Assembly: GCF_022842145.1 (NCBI RefSeq)
Contig: NZ_JALHQD010000001.1
Location: forward strand, 192,127-256,126
Length of the DNA stretch: 64,000 bases
Source: Tabrizicola sp.
Lineage (GTDB): Bacteria > Pseudomonadota > Alphaproteobacteria > Rhodobacterales > Rhodobacteraceae
Reading direction: 5' to 3'
This document shows positions 17,909 to 26,570 of this stretch, piece after piece. Each line of letters opens with the position of its first letter. Position 1 is the first letter of the stretch. Made by a program: the position numbers and the translations under genes. The notes under the pieces are model-generated. The model searched no databases. It was given only the letters and a program-made list of their open reading frames with translations, and was not told the origin of the DNA.

Positions 17909-17937
17909 GGTGCGGCCGTTCCGACGTGTCTGGACAG

Positions 17938-18318
17938 TCAGCGCATCTCTGTGACGACGCTCTCGCAGCCGTCAGGTTCGGGGTCGTCACCCAGATCGGA
18001 AGCCACAAGTTCGTCAGAGTAAAGGCCGGCCGCTCCCATGGCGAAAAAGCAGGCCGCATCGGCCCTTTCGTTCACCGTGTGGACATAAAGCGGAATGTCC
18101 AACTCCGGGCTTAGCGCGGCAAGCAGCCCCGATCGCGCCATGTCGACAGGCATCGCGATGGCCGCGGGCTGATGCGCCTTTGCTTCCCGGCGGATGACCT
18201 CGCCATCACTCCCGAAAGCATACAGCGTCCAGATGACCTCGGGATAGCCAAGCGCACGAAGCTGGGTGATCTCTTGCGGTTGATAGGCTTGCGGGACGAA
18301 GCGTGGCACTTGGATCCG
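17938..18318 (-). pseudogene. Truncated glycerophosphodiester phosphodiesterase-like remnant (3' part)
   Basis: About 127 residues match the C-terminal half of GDPD-type TIM barrels: PRFVPQAYQPQEITQLRALGY, the strand VIWTLYAFGSDGE, then LDIPLYVHTVNERADA and GAAGLYSDELVASDL. The N-terminal half with the catalytic His-Glu-Asp residues is absent. The frame continues upstream to a codon at 18438, but that part is unlike the family and no alternative frame carries the missing half. It is therefore probably a decayed gene whose 5' part was lost when the arfB neighbourhood was rearranged. Expression as a short non-enzymatic protein cannot be excluded. Confidence 0.6.
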
Positions 18319-18467
18319 TCCGGCGATGTGCCTGGACTGGCGTTGGCAGAAGGGACGCGGAGATATCTTCGGACAACCCGGCGGGGACGTCATGGCGTGC
18401 CGTCGCGTGGACAGCTTTGCAATCGCCAACCCTTTCACTTTTGCCCCGGCCCGAATAGCTTTGCCGC

Positions 18468-18890
18468 ATGCTTCAAGTCACCGAAAACCTCTCCATCGCC
18501 GATTGGGAACTGTCCGAAAGCTTCATGCGGGCATCGGGTCCCGGCGGGCAAAACGTCAACAAGGTCTCGACCGCCGTCGAATTGCGGTTCGAGGCGGAGC
18601 GCTCGCCGCACCTGACGCCCGGCGTGAAGGTACGACTGAAGAAGCTGGCAGGGCGACGCTGGACCACGGAAGGTGCCATCGTCATCCAGGTCGAAGACAC
18701 CCGCAGCCAGGCGCAAAACCGCGAAATCGCGCGCGAGCGGCTGGTCGAGCTGATCCGTGCGGCCCTGGTCACCCCAAAGCGCCGGATTGCGACCAAGCCC
18801 ACGCTGGGGAGCCAACGCCGCCGCATTGCGGCCAAGACCCAGCGTGGCGAGGTAAAGTCGCTGCGCGGCAAAGTGGGGGATGAAGAGTGA
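18468..18890 (+). CDS. arfB: Alternative ribosome-rescue factor ArfB (peptidyl-tRNA hydrolase)
   Basis: A 140-residue protein of the YaeJ/ArfB group, which releases nascent chains from ribosomes stalled without a stop codon. The catalytic GGQ is at residues 26-28 in GPGGQNVNK. The basic C-terminal tail (PKRRIATKPTLGSQRRRIAAKTQRG) is the kind that threads into the empty mRNA channel. Length and start fit the family. Its stop overlaps the GTG start of the next gene (GTGA), so the two are translationally coupled. Confidence 0.95.
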   Translation: MLQVTENLSIADWELSESFMRASGPGGQNVNKVSTAVELRFEAERSPHLTPGVKVRLKKLAGRRWTTEGAIVIQVEDTRSQAQNREIARERLVELIRAALVTPKRRIATKPTLGSQRRRIAAKTQRGEVKSLRGKVGDEE

Positions 18891-19795
18891 CCCCCGCCGA
18901 AGAGGCCGCCCGTCACTGGGACGGCCGCATGATCCGACTGATCCGCGACCGCGAGAACCACGTCTTCGAGATGCAGACGCCGCAAGGTCGGGCAGCGCTT
19001 CGCCTGCACCGCGCAGGTTACCAGTCGCCCGCCGCGATCAGGTCCGAGCTTTGGTGGTGCGCCGCCCTTGCTCAGGCCGGGTTGCCGGTTCCCGCGGCGC
19101 TTCCTGCGCGCGACGGATCGCTTCTGGTGGCGTTGTCCGATGGTCGCCACGCCTCGGCCATCGCCTGGATGGAGGGCGAGGCCCTGGGTGAGGCAGCTCA
19201 GCCCAACACCCGCCCGCTTCCGCTGGTGCTGGACCTTTACCACGCGCTTGGCAGGCTTCTCGCGCAGGTCCATCAGGCGACCGACCGGCTGACCTTGCCA
19301 CCGGATTTTACCCGCCCGCGGTGGGACTGGGACGGGCTGGTGGGGGACGACCCGCTGTGGGGTCGGTTCTGGGACCATCCCGCAGCCACCTCCGATCAGC
19401 GCGCGACCCTGATCCGTGCCCGCGACGCCCTGCGGGAACGGCTGGCAGGCGACATTGGACTGATCCACGCCGATGTCCTGCGCGAGAACGTGTTGGTGAA
19501 CGGCCGTTCGGTTTCACTGATCGACTTCGACGATTCCGGGTTCGGCTACCGCCTGCACGACCTGGGGACCGCCCTGGTGCAGACCGTGCAGCACCCCGAA
19601 CATGTCCAGCTGCGCGATGCGCTGATGGCCGGCTACGGCACGACGGACATCGAGATGGTCGAGGCGTTTACCTTGGCCCGCACGTTGGCTTCCGTCGGCT
19701 GGACCATGCCCCGCCTTGCACCGGACGACCCGATCAACCGCAGCCATCTGGCGCGCGCGATCTTCTGCGCAAAGCGCGTGCTGGGCGGCGCGTAA
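18887..19795 (+). CDS. Phosphotransferase (APH/homoserine kinase type II-like)
   Basis: A 302-residue protein kinase-like phosphotransferase of the APH superfamily. The catalytic loop is LIHADVLRENVLVN (the HxDxxxxN pattern) and the metal-binding Asp is in LIDFDDSGFGYRLHDLGTAL. The N-terminal lobe (VFEMQTPQGRAALRLHRAGY) supplies the ATP-binding beta sheet. Close relatives include homoserine kinase type II and the SrkA stress kinase; the substrate here cannot be told. It starts at GTG 18887, overlapping the arfB stop. No antibiotic-resistance role is implied by the context. Confidence 0.85.
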   Translation: MTPAEEAARHWDGRMIRLIRDRENHVFEMQTPQGRAALRLHRAGYQSPAAIRSELWWCAALAQAGLPVPAALPARDGSLLVALSDGRHASAIAWMEGEALGEAAQPNTRPLPLVLDLYHALGRLLAQVHQATDRLTLPPDFTRPRWDWDGLVGDDPLWGRFWDHPAATSDQRATLIRARDALRERLAGDIGLIHADVLRENVLVNGRSVSLIDFDDSGFGYRLHDLGTALVQTVQHPEHVQLRDALMAGYGTTDIEMVEAFTLARTLASVGWTMPRLAPDDPINRSHLARAIFCAKRVLGGA

Positions 19796-19831
19796 CGGGA
19801 ACGTAACAGATAGACAACGTTTTTGTGACCG
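19792..19831 (-). promoter_or_regulatory. Pho-box-like array upstream of the DUF47-pit operon
   Basis: On the minus strand four 7-mers are spaced by exactly four bases: CGGTCAC, ACGTTGT, CTGTTAC and CCGTTAC. Three of them resemble the PhoB half-site CTGTCAC, giving the typical 11-bp periodicity. The array starts over the stop of the preceding gene, about 60 bases upstream of the phosphate-uptake genes. Control by PhoB under phosphate limitation is therefore likely but inferred. Confidence 0.45.
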
Positions 19832-19892
19832 GATAGTCGGGGCGCTGAACGCAGGTCGGGACGCGCGTGGTCCTGGCGCTCTAGGGGACACC

Positions 19893-20537
19893 ATGTTCAA
19901 GCTCATCAAAGCCATCATGCCGCGGTCGGAAAACTTCTTCGACCTGTTCGAAGCCCAGGCGAAGAAGGCGCAAGAGGCCGCTCACACGCTGCGTGCAATC
20001 CTGGACGGCGGGCCGGACACGGCGGACAAATGCGCCCGGTTGTCGACGCAAGAGGAAGAGGCCGACCAGATCAGCTACGAGGTGATGCAGTCGATCCGCC
20101 GCAGCTTCATCACGCCCTTCGACCGCTCCGACATCAAGGCGCTCTCCTCGGCGCTGGACGATGCCATCGACCAGATGAACAAGACCGGCAAGACGGTGAT
20201 GCTGTACGACGTGGCCACCTTCCACCCGAACATGCGGGCGATGGGCGACCGGATCATCCTCTTGGCGGATATTCTGGTCAACGCCCTGCCCCTGATGCGC
20301 AACATCGGCACCCACTCGGGCCAGTTGCACCAGATGGTCGGTGAAATCAGCCGGATCGAAGAGCAATCGGACCAGATGTACGACAGCGGCCTGAAGGATT
20401 TGTTCAAGACCACGCCGAAGGACCAGGCCCTGGACTTCATCATCGGCGCCGAGCTTTACGACCGGCTGGAGAAGGTCTGCGACATGTTCGAAGACGTCGC
20501 TCACGTGATGAGCGATATCGTTATCGAGCACGTGTAG
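19893..20537 (+). CDS. DUF47 family PhoU-like phosphate transport regulator
   Basis: A 214-residue, all-helical protein of the DUF47 (TIGR00153/PhoU_div) family. It starts MFKLIKAIMPRSENFFDLFEAQ and carries the metal-binding EEEADQISYEV helix and the EQSDQMYDSGLKDLF repeat. Members accompany Pit phosphate permeases and are thought to modulate them. The ATG at 19893 is preceded by AGGGGACACC; a longer frame from 19716 would run into the previous gene. The pit gene starts seven bases after its stop, so the two form an operon. Confidence 0.92.
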   Translation: MFKLIKAIMPRSENFFDLFEAQAKKAQEAAHTLRAILDGGPDTADKCARLSTQEEEADQISYEVMQSIRRSFITPFDRSDIKALSSALDDAIDQMNKTGKTVMLYDVATFHPNMRAMGDRIILLADILVNALPLMRNIGTHSGQLHQMVGEISRIEEQSDQMYDSGLKDLFKTTPKDQALDFIIGAELYDRLEKVCDMFEDVAHVMSDIVIEHV

Positions 20538-20544
20538 GCCCATC

Positions 20545-21561
20545 ATGGACGTCGGTTCCGTCACCTTCCTTCTGGTCTTCCTGATCGCCGTAGCCCTGTT
20601 CTTCGACCTGTTGAACGGGATGCACGATGCCGCGAACTCCATCGCCACCATCGTCTCGACGCGGGTGCTGTCGCCCTTCCTGGCGGTCCTGTGGGCAGCT
20701 TTCTGGAACTTCTCGGCCTATTTCATCGGGCATTACTTTGGCTTCGAAGCCAAGGTCGCCTCGACCATCGGCAAGGGGTTGATCGACCCTGACATGGTGA
20801 CGAACGCGGTCATCTTCGGGGCGCTGATGGGGGCCATCGTCTGGAACATCCTGACCTGGCGGCTGGGCATCCCATCGTCCTCCTCCCACGCGCTGGTGGG
20901 CGGGATCATCGGGGCCGGCGTCGCGAAGGCGGGCGTAGCCTCGATCGTCTGGGGCGGATTGTCCAAGACGCTGTTCGCCATCGTCCTGTCGCCGGTGACT
21001 GGGTTTCTATTGGGCATTCTCCTGATCGTGCTGATCAGCTGGCTCTTCGTCCGCGCCAATCCCGCCCGCACCGATGGCTTCTTCCGCAAGATGCAGCTTC
21101 TGACCTCGGCGCTCTATTCCATCGGCCACGGGTCCAACGACGCGCAGAAGACCGCCGGGATCATCGCGGTCCTTCTGTACGCGAATGGCGTCTATGACGA
21201 ATTCACCGTCCCGGCCTGGGTCGTCCTGTCCTGCTTCACCGTGATGGGCATCGGCACCATGCTGGGCGGCTGGCGGATCGTTCACACGATGGGCTCGAAG
21301 ATCACCCGCCTGACCCCGATGCAGGGCGCGGCGGCCGAGACGGCAGGGGCGATCACCCTCTTCGGTGCGACCTACCTTGGTATCCCGGTGTCGACCACCC
21401 ACACGATCACCTCGTCCATCGTCGGTGTCGGCTCGGCCCGCCGGGTCCATGCCGTCCGCTGGGGGATCGCGGGGCGGATTGTCTGGGCCTGGGTCATCAC
21501 CATCCCCGCCGCCGCGATCATGGGCGCGGTCTTCTTCTGGATCGGCGCGCAGTTCATGTAG
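20545..21561 (+). CDS. pit: Inorganic phosphate transporter, Pit/PHO4 family
   Basis: A 338-residue inner-membrane symporter for phosphate (as a metal-phosphate complex). Both PHO4 signature repeats are present: NGMHDAANSIATIVSTRVLSP near residue 25 and GHGSNDAQKTAGIIAVLL near residue 195. There are about ten membrane spans, including the typical WRLGIPSSSSHALVGGIIG and GIPVSTTHTITSSIVGVG loops. It follows the DUF47 gene by seven bases and is probably controlled by the pho-box-like array ahead of that gene. It is convergent with pncB. Confidence 0.96.
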   Translation: MDVGSVTFLLVFLIAVALFFDLLNGMHDAANSIATIVSTRVLSPFLAVLWAAFWNFSAYFIGHYFGFEAKVASTIGKGLIDPDMVTNAVIFGALMGAIVWNILTWRLGIPSSSSHALVGGIIGAGVAKAGVASIVWGGLSKTLFAIVLSPVTGFLLGILLIVLISWLFVRANPARTDGFFRKMQLLTSALYSIGHGSNDAQKTAGIIAVLLYANGVYDEFTVPAWVVLSCFTVMGIGTMLGGWRIVHTMGSKITRLTPMQGAAAETAGAITLFGATYLGIPVSTTHTITSSIVGVGSARRVHAVRWGIAGRIVWAWVITIPAAAIMGAVFFWIGAQFM

Positions 21562-21570
21562 CGGCGGAGG

Positions 21571-22863
21571 TCAGACCAGGACCTCCTGCACCTTCTGCTC
21601 ACCGACCCCGAAAACCCGCTTGTAGCGTTCGATCTCATCCTTCGGCCCCATTGCCTTGGCCGGATTGTCCGACAGCTTGACCGTGGGCCGCCCGTTGGCC
21701 GACTGCGCCTTGCAGACCAGGCTGAACGGCGCCAGTGCATCGCCTTCCACCAAGCCGCGGAAGTCGTTCGTCAGCATGGTGCCCCAGCCGAAGGACACCT
21801 TCACCCGGCCGGTGAACCGGGCGTAAAGTGCCTCGATCGTGTCGACATCCAGCCCGTCCGAGAAGATCACCAGCTTTTTCGTCGGGTCTTCGCCCCGGTC
21901 CTGCCACCATCGGATGGCCGTCTCGGCCCCCGTGGCGGGATCGCCCGAATCGATGCGGATGCCGGTCCAGCCCGCCAGCCAGTCGGGCGCGTTTTTCAGG
22001 AAACCCTCGGTGCCATAGGTATCCGGCAGGATGATGCGCAGGTTGCCCTCGTGCTCTTCCTGCCAGTCCGCGAGAACCCGGTAGGGTGCCTGGCGGAGTT
22101 CCTCGTCCGTGTCCGCCAAGGCACTGTAGACCATCGGCAATTCATGGGCGTTGGTCCCGATTGCTTCCACATCGCGGTTCTTGGCGATCAGGCAGTTCGA
22201 GGTGCCGATGAACTTGTTCCCCAGTCCTTCCTGCATCGCCTGGACGCACCAGTCCTGCCACAGGAACCCATGCCGCCGGCGGGTGCCGAAATCGGCGATC
22301 TTCAGCCCCTCGATGCCCCGCAGGCGTTCGATCTTCTCCCACAGCCGGGTCATGCCGCGGGCGTAAAGCACCTGCAATTCGAACCGACCCATGTCGTGCA
22401 GCACGGCGCGGCTGCGCAGTTCCATGAGGACGGCCAGGGCCGGGATCTCCCACAGCATGACCTCGGGCCAGCGGCCTTCGAAGGTCAGCTCGAACTGGCC
22501 GTCGCGCTTTTCAAGGTGGTAGGCCGGCAGGCGCATGCCCTCGAACCACTCCATGAAGTCGGACCGAAACATCTGCCGCTTGCCGTAAAAGGTGTTCCCG
22601 CGCAGCCAGGTGCTTTCGCCCCGGGTCAACGACAGGGACCGCACATGGTCCAGTTGTTCGCGCAGCTCGCCCTCGTCAATCAGGTCGGCCAGTCGCACCT
22701 TGGACGAGCGGTTTATCAGCGAGAACTCCACCGTCGTATCCGGCTTGTTCCGGAAAATCGACTGGCACATCAGAAGCTTGTAGAAGTCGGTGTCGATAAG
22801 CGACCGCACGATGGGGTCGATCTTCCACTTGTGGTTCCAGACCCGGGTCGCGATATCCACCAT
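21571..22863 (-). CDS. pncB: Nicotinate phosphoribosyltransferase
   Basis: A 430-residue enzyme that makes nicotinate mononucleotide from nicotinate and PRPP, the committed Preiss-Handler step of NAD salvage. Family features are the N-terminal SLIDTDFYKLLMCQSIF, the GTRRRHGFLWQDW strand, the phosphoribosyl-binding FIGTSNCLIAK and the GIRIDSGDPATGAE loop. Its ATG directly abuts the pncA stop. Nicotinate made by PncA therefore feeds straight into PncB, and the two genes form an operon. Confidence 0.97.
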   Translation of the reverse strand: MVDIATRVWNHKWKIDPIVRSLIDTDFYKLLMCQSIFRNKPDTTVEFSLINRSSKVRLADLIDEGELREQLDHVRSLSLTRGESTWLRGNTFYGKRQMFRSDFMEWFEGMRLPAYHLEKRDGQFELTFEGRWPEVMLWEIPALAVLMELRSRAVLHDMGRFELQVLYARGMTRLWEKIERLRGIEGLKIADFGTRRRHGFLWQDWCVQAMQEGLGNKFIGTSNCLIAKNRDVEAIGTNAHELPMVYSALADTDEELRQAPYRVLADWQEEHEGNLRIILPDTYGTEGFLKNAPDWLAGWTGIRIDSGDPATGAETAIRWWQDRGEDPTKKLVIFSDGLDVDTIEALYARFTGRVKVSFGWGTMLTNDFRGLVEGDALAPFSLVCKAQSANGRPTVKLSDNPAKAMGPKDEIERYKRVFGVGEQKVQEVLV

Positions 22864-23472
22864 CTACTCCTCCAGCGCGACGCCCGCCGCGCGCATCTTG
22901 TCCCGCGCCTCGGCAAGGCTTCCGTTCAGGTCGATGGCCCGGCAGGCCCCTTCCAGAACAGTCGCCCTGAACCCCAGCCGCGCCGCATCCAGGGCCGAAT
23001 AGGCGACGCAATAGTCGGTGGCGAGACCCACCAGCGTCACCGCCGTTACCCCCCGGCTGCGCAGATAGCCCTCCAGTCCGGTGGGCGTCGAATGGTCGTT
23101 CTCGAAGAAGGCCGAATAGCTGTCGATCTCGGGCCGAAAGCCCTTGCGGATGACCAGCTGCGCGGGATCGGTGCGCAGGTCGGAATGGAACTCCGCGCCC
23201 TGCGTTCCCTGCACGCAATGGGTGGGCCACAGCACCTGCGGGCCGTAAGGCATCTGCGTCAGGGTGAACGGCGCCGCGCCCGCGTGGTTGGCGGCAAAGG
23301 ACATGTGGTCCGCGGGATGCCAGTCCTGCGTCAGGACCACGGTGGCGAAATCGCCCATCAACCCGTTGATCCGGCTGATGATATGATCCCCCTCCGCGAC
23401 CGCCAAAGCCCCGCCGGGGCAGAAGTCGTTCTGCACGTCGATCACGATCAGGGCTTCGGTTGCGGGCTTCAT
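22864..23472 (-). CDS. pncA: Nicotinamidase
   Basis: A 202-residue isochorismatase-fold amidase that turns nicotinamide into nicotinate. The catalytic Asp is Asp12 in VIDVQNDFCPGG. The metal site is the DxHxxxH motif in DWHPADHMSF. The nucleophilic Cys lies in LATDYCVAYSAL, after a VTLVG strand. A typical AGGCCGC leader precedes the ATG at 23472. It is the first gene of the pncA-pncB pair. Confidence 0.96.
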   Translation of the reverse strand: MKPATEALIVIDVQNDFCPGGALAVAEGDHIISRINGLMGDFATVVLTQDWHPADHMSFAANHAGAAPFTLTQMPYGPQVLWPTHCVQGTQGAEFHSDLRTDPAQLVIRKGFRPEIDSYSAFFENDHSTPTGLEGYLRSRGVTAVTLVGLATDYCVAYSALDAARLGFRATVLEGACRAIDLNGSLAEARDKMRAAGVALEE

Positions 23473-23571
23473 TGCGGCCTCCTGGTGGTGTCCATCCTTG
23501 CGTAAGTGCGGGGGCCGGGGGCGTCAAGCGAAGCGCTTGAAATTCGAGAGGCTTCGGCGCAAAGGAAGGCG

Positions 23572-24483
23572 ATGCTGACCATCGCCGCGCTCTATCATTT
23601 CACCCGCTTCCCCGACCCCGCCGCGTTGAAGCCGGGGCTGCTGGAGGTCTGCGCGGCGCATGGCGTCAAGGGCTCGCTTCTTCTGGCGCCCGAGGGGATC
23701 AACGGCACCATTGCCGGTCCCCCTGACGGCATCCGGTCCGTGCTGGCGGCGATCCGGGCACTGCCGGGCTGCGATGGGTTGGAATGGAAGGAAAGTTTCG
23801 CGCAATCAATGCCTTTTGGGCGCATGAAGGTGCGGCTGAAGCGCGAGATCGTGACGATGGGGCAACCCGACGTGGACCCCTTGGCGCGGGTGGGGAACTA
23901 TGTCGCCCCGTCGGAGTGGAACGCCCTGATCTCTGATCCCGAAACCGTGGTGATCGACACCCGCAACGATTACGAGGTCGCCATCGGGACCTTTCAGGGT
24001 GCTGTTGATCCCGGCACCAAGGCCTTCGGCGAGTTTCCGGAGTGGTGGCAGGACAACCGCGAAAGGTTTGCCGGCAAGCGGATTGCGATGTTCTGCACCG
24101 GCGGCATCCGCTGCGAGAAGTCGACGAATTACCTTTTGGGACAAGGTGTTAACCAGGTATTCCACCTGAAGGGTGGCATCCTGAAGTATCTGGAGGAAGT
24201 GCCGCAGGAGGCGAGCCTCTGGCAAGGACAGTGCTTCGTCTTCGACGACCGGGTGTCCGTCGGTCATAAGCTTGTGCCGGGCGGCCTGAAGGTCTGCGGG
24301 GCGTGCCGACGGCCGGTGACCGCGGCGGATCAGGCGGACCCGGTCTATGAAGACGGCGTATGCTGCCCGGCCTGCGTGGACGCGTATTCCCCCGATGACC
24401 GGAACCGCTTCCGCGAGCGCCACCGCCAGATGATGCTGGCTGCCAAGCGAGGCACACAACATCTGGGGTTCGAGCCAGAGTAG
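23572..24483 (+). CDS. trhO: tRNA uridine(34) hydroxylase (rhodanese-type)
   Basis: A 303-residue protein of the YceA/TrhO family, which hydroxylates uridine 34 of certain tRNAs. The N-terminal acylphosphatase-like domain ([16 protein letters not shown]) is followed by a rhodanese domain with the catalytic Cys in [15 protein letters not shown]-terminal Cys-rich segment ([17 protein letters not shown]) probably binds zinc. The ATG at 23572 follows GGAAGG; the frame from 23506 has no such site. It is divergent from pncA. Confidence 0.94.
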   Translation: MLTIAALYHFTRFPDPAALKPGLLEVCAAHGVKGSLLLAPEGINGTIAGPPDGIRSVLAAIRALPGCDGLEWKESFAQSMPFGRMKVRLKREIVTMGQPDVDPLARVGNYVAPSEWNALISDPETVVIDTRNDYEVAIGTFQGAVDPGTKAFGEFPEWWQDNRERFAGKRIAMFCTGGIRCEKSTNYLLGQGVNQVFHLKGGILKYLEEVPQEASLWQGQCFVFDDRVSVGHKLVPGGLKVCGACRRPVTAADQADPVYEDGVCCPACVDAYSPDDRNRFRERHRQMMLAAKRGTQHLGFEPE

Positions 24484-24500
24484 GGTGGGCGAACTCCCCT

Positions 24501-25538
24501 TCAGGCGGCCTTGTCGGCGAGCATGTCCTGAACCATCGGCATGACCTTGTCGCCGTAAAGCCGGATGCACTCCATCAGGTTGCCATGCGCCACTGGCCCG
24601 GTGGAGTACTTCATGTCGAAGCGTTGTATTCCCAGCGTCTTGACCGTCCTTGCGATCTTGCGCGCCACCGTCTCGGGGCTACCAACATAAAGCGCACCGT
24701 GGTGAACTTCGTTAAGATAGCGGTCCTTCGTCACCGGCGGCCATCCGCGTTCGCGACCGATACGCCCGAACATGTCGGCGTAGTGCGGCCAGAGGATTTC
24801 CTGTGCCCTCTCATCTGTTTCAGCAACGAAGCCGGGGGAATGGACACCGACCGGCCGCACCGGTTTGCCCATCTGGGCGCAGGCGCGGTGGTAGAGGTCG
24901 ATGTAGGGCGCAAAGCGGCCCGCGTCGCCGCCGATGATCGCAAGCATCAGTTGCAGATCCTGCCGAACCACGCGAACCACGCTTTCCGGGCTGCCGCCGA
25001 CGCCAACCCAGACCGTCATCGGCTGGCCCAGTTGCGGGAAAACCGGCTGGTTTTTCAATGCACTGCGGGTCTGACCGGACCATGTGACGCGAGGCTCGCG
25101 AAGAAGTTTGGCGAAAAGCTCCAGCCGCTCCTCGAAAAGCTGGTCATAGTCCTGCAACTCGTGCCCGAAGAGCGGGTAGCTTTCGGTGAAGGACCCGCGG
25201 CCAAGGATCGGCTCGGCCCGGCCGTTCGACAGCGCGTTCAGCGTGGAAAAGCGTTGGAAGACCCGGACCGGATCGTCGGTAGAAAGCACCGTGACGGCGG
25301 TGCCAAGCTTGATGCGGCGGGTCCGTCCCGCGATGGCGGCCAGCACGATTTCCGGCGCAGAGATCGCGAAGTCGGGGCGGTGGTGTTCACCAAGACCGAT
25401 GAAATCAATGCCGATTTCGTCGGCCAGTGTGGCCTGCTCCAGCACCTCGCGCAGGACGCGGTCCATCGATTGCGGCTGGCCGTCGGGTCCGACCGTCACG
25501 TCGCCGAAAGTGTCGAGGCCGAGGGATACCTGAGTCAT
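24501..25538 (-). CDS. LLM-class flavin-dependent oxidoreductase
   Basis: A 345-residue TIM-barrel protein of the bacterial luciferase-like monooxygenase family. Typical elements are the N-terminal SLGLDTFGDV strand, FIGLGEHHRPDFAISAPE, TAVTVLSTDDPVRVFQRFSTL and the active-site loop GRGSFTESYPLFG. It should use reduced flavin and oxygen on an unknown substrate. The ATG at 25538 is preceded by GGAG; the upstream in-frame extension to 25634 looks random. It runs convergent to trhO and divergent from the RidA gene. Confidence 0.92.
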   Translation of the reverse strand: MTQVSLGLDTFGDVTVGPDGQPQSMDRVLREVLEQATLADEIGIDFIGLGEHHRPDFAISAPEIVLAAIAGRTRRIKLGTAVTVLSTDDPVRVFQRFSTLNALSNGRAEPILGRGSFTESYPLFGHELQDYDQLFEERLELFAKLLREPRVTWSGQTRSALKNQPVFPQLGQPMTVWVGVGGSPESVVRVVRQDLQLMLAIIGGDAGRFAPYIDLYHRACAQMGKPVRPVGVHSPGFVAETDERAQEILWPHYADMFGRIGRERGWPPVTKDRYLNEVHHGALYVGSPETVARKIARTVKTLGIQRFDMKYSTGPVAHGNLMECIRLYGDKVMPMVQDMLADKAA

Positions 25539-25703
25539 GCGAAAGCTCCTTTGCGGCCAAGGTAGGGATTGACCGGCGACAAATGAATGCGGTTTTGGAG
25601 AGACGCAGCGTTCAGATGTGCACGGGACCGCCAAGTGTCTGAGGTCGCTTGCTTAATCGGCCTGAGGTGAGGCAATTCCGGCGTCTGCAAACCGTCTGCA
25701 ATC

Positions 25704-25724
25704 CGTATGCCTTCCATGCATACG
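25704..25724. promoter_or_regulatory. Possible operator dyad CGTATGC-N7-GCATACG
   Basis: A perfect 7-bp inverted repeat with a 7-base spacer lies in the 261-base divergent gap between the monooxygenase and the RidA gene. Two direct copies of GTCTGCAA precede it. No neighbour suggests which regulator would bind. The LysR gene 0.95 kb downstream is a candidate only by proximity. Confidence 0.3.
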
Positions 25725-25799
25725 CGCGTGTGCGCCGCATCCGATTAACCATGGCGGCGAATCAGAGCACGGGGCAGGTTGGCGTCGAAGGAGACTGCC

Positions 25800-26282
25800 A
25801 TGACCTCACCCGAAAGCCTTGCCATCCAGATGGGCCTGGACATCCCCGACTTCGACCGGGACGGCTATTACGGTGGCGACTACGGCACGATGAAGCCCTA
25901 TCATCGGGTCGGAAGCCTGCTGTTTCTGTCCGGCCATGTCGCGCAGATCGGGGAAGAGATCACGCACAAGGGTCGGCTGGGCCAGAATGTGACCGTCGAC
26001 GAAGGCTACCAGGCTGCGCGGCGGACGGGGCTGAACGTGCTGGGCGGCATCCGGCAGGCGGTCGGATCGCTGGACCGGGTGAAAGGGATCGTCCGCAGCC
26101 TGAACTTTGTCGTCTGCACCCCGGAGTTCGAGGAGGTCCACAAGGTCTCCAGCGGGCTGTCGGACCTGTTCGTCGAGGTGTTCGGGCGCGAGCGGGGCCT
26201 GGGCGGGCGGGCGACGATCGGGGTCATGGCCTTGGCGAACGGGGTCTGCTTCGAGACCTGGGTGACGGTCGAGGTGGAGTAG
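25800..26282 (+). CDS. RidA/YjgF family protein
   Basis: A 160-residue protein of the RidA superfamily (UK114-like-1 subgroup). It shows LLFLSGHVAQIGEE near residue 42, the NVLGGIRQAVGSLDRVKGIVR helix and a C-terminal ATIGVMALANGVCFETWVTVEVE. True RidA enamine deaminases carry an Arg in the pre-C-terminal motif (RxxVEV); here that strand reads ATIGVMAL, so deaminase activity is doubtful. The ATG at 25800 follows AAGGAGACTGCC. Confidence 0.88.
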   Translation: MTSPESLAIQMGLDIPDFDRDGYYGGDYGTMKPYHRVGSLLFLSGHVAQIGEEITHKGRLGQNVTVDEGYQAARRTGLNVLGGIRQAVGSLDRVKGIVRSLNFVVCTPEFEEVHKVSSGLSDLFVEVFGRERGLGGRATIGVMALANGVCFETWVTVEVE

Positions 26283-26357
26283 GCGCGGCATCGCTGCGAC
26301 TTCTTCTTCTCGTCGTGGGCAGGGGCCTGCAGCACATGACGCCGTCGCCTTCGGTCA

Positions 26358-26570
26358 TCAGGGGCAAGTGGAGGGTACCTCGCCTTGGCGGCGCGCGGCT
26401 TTGCGGACCAGCGCCAGGATCCCGACCACAGTGCCCTTCCCGCGGGCGGCCCGTTCCGCCCTGAGGGTAGCCAGATGTTCGGCCCGGTGGTGGGCGTGTG
26501 GGTCCTTCGGGCGGCCGTCGCGGTGATGGGCGGCAGTGGCGCGCAGGAGGTCTAGGTTGACGCCGTGCAT
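26358..26570 (-). CDS. Small basic His/Arg-rich hypothetical protein
   Basis: A possible 70-residue protein (MHGVNLDLLRATAAHHRDGR onward) in the 385-base gap between the RidA and LysR genes. It has a His-rich segment (AHHRAEHLA) and a charged, Ala-rich rest, with no domain I recognise. The ribosome-binding site is weak and the ORF could be chance in GC-rich DNA. Its position divergent to a LysR gene is where a regulated small gene would sit. The remainder of the gap holds only a family-A-like stretch near 26290-26320. Confidence 0.35.
   Translation of the reverse strand: MHGVNLDLLRATAAHHRDGRPKDPHAHHRAEHLATLRAERAARGKGTVVGILALVRKAARRQGEVPSTCP

Noticed and set aside
18887-19795. Aminoglycoside resistance gene
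   Set aside because: The fold is APH-like, but sequence context (coupled to arfB) and motifs fit general small-molecule or homoserine-type kinases.
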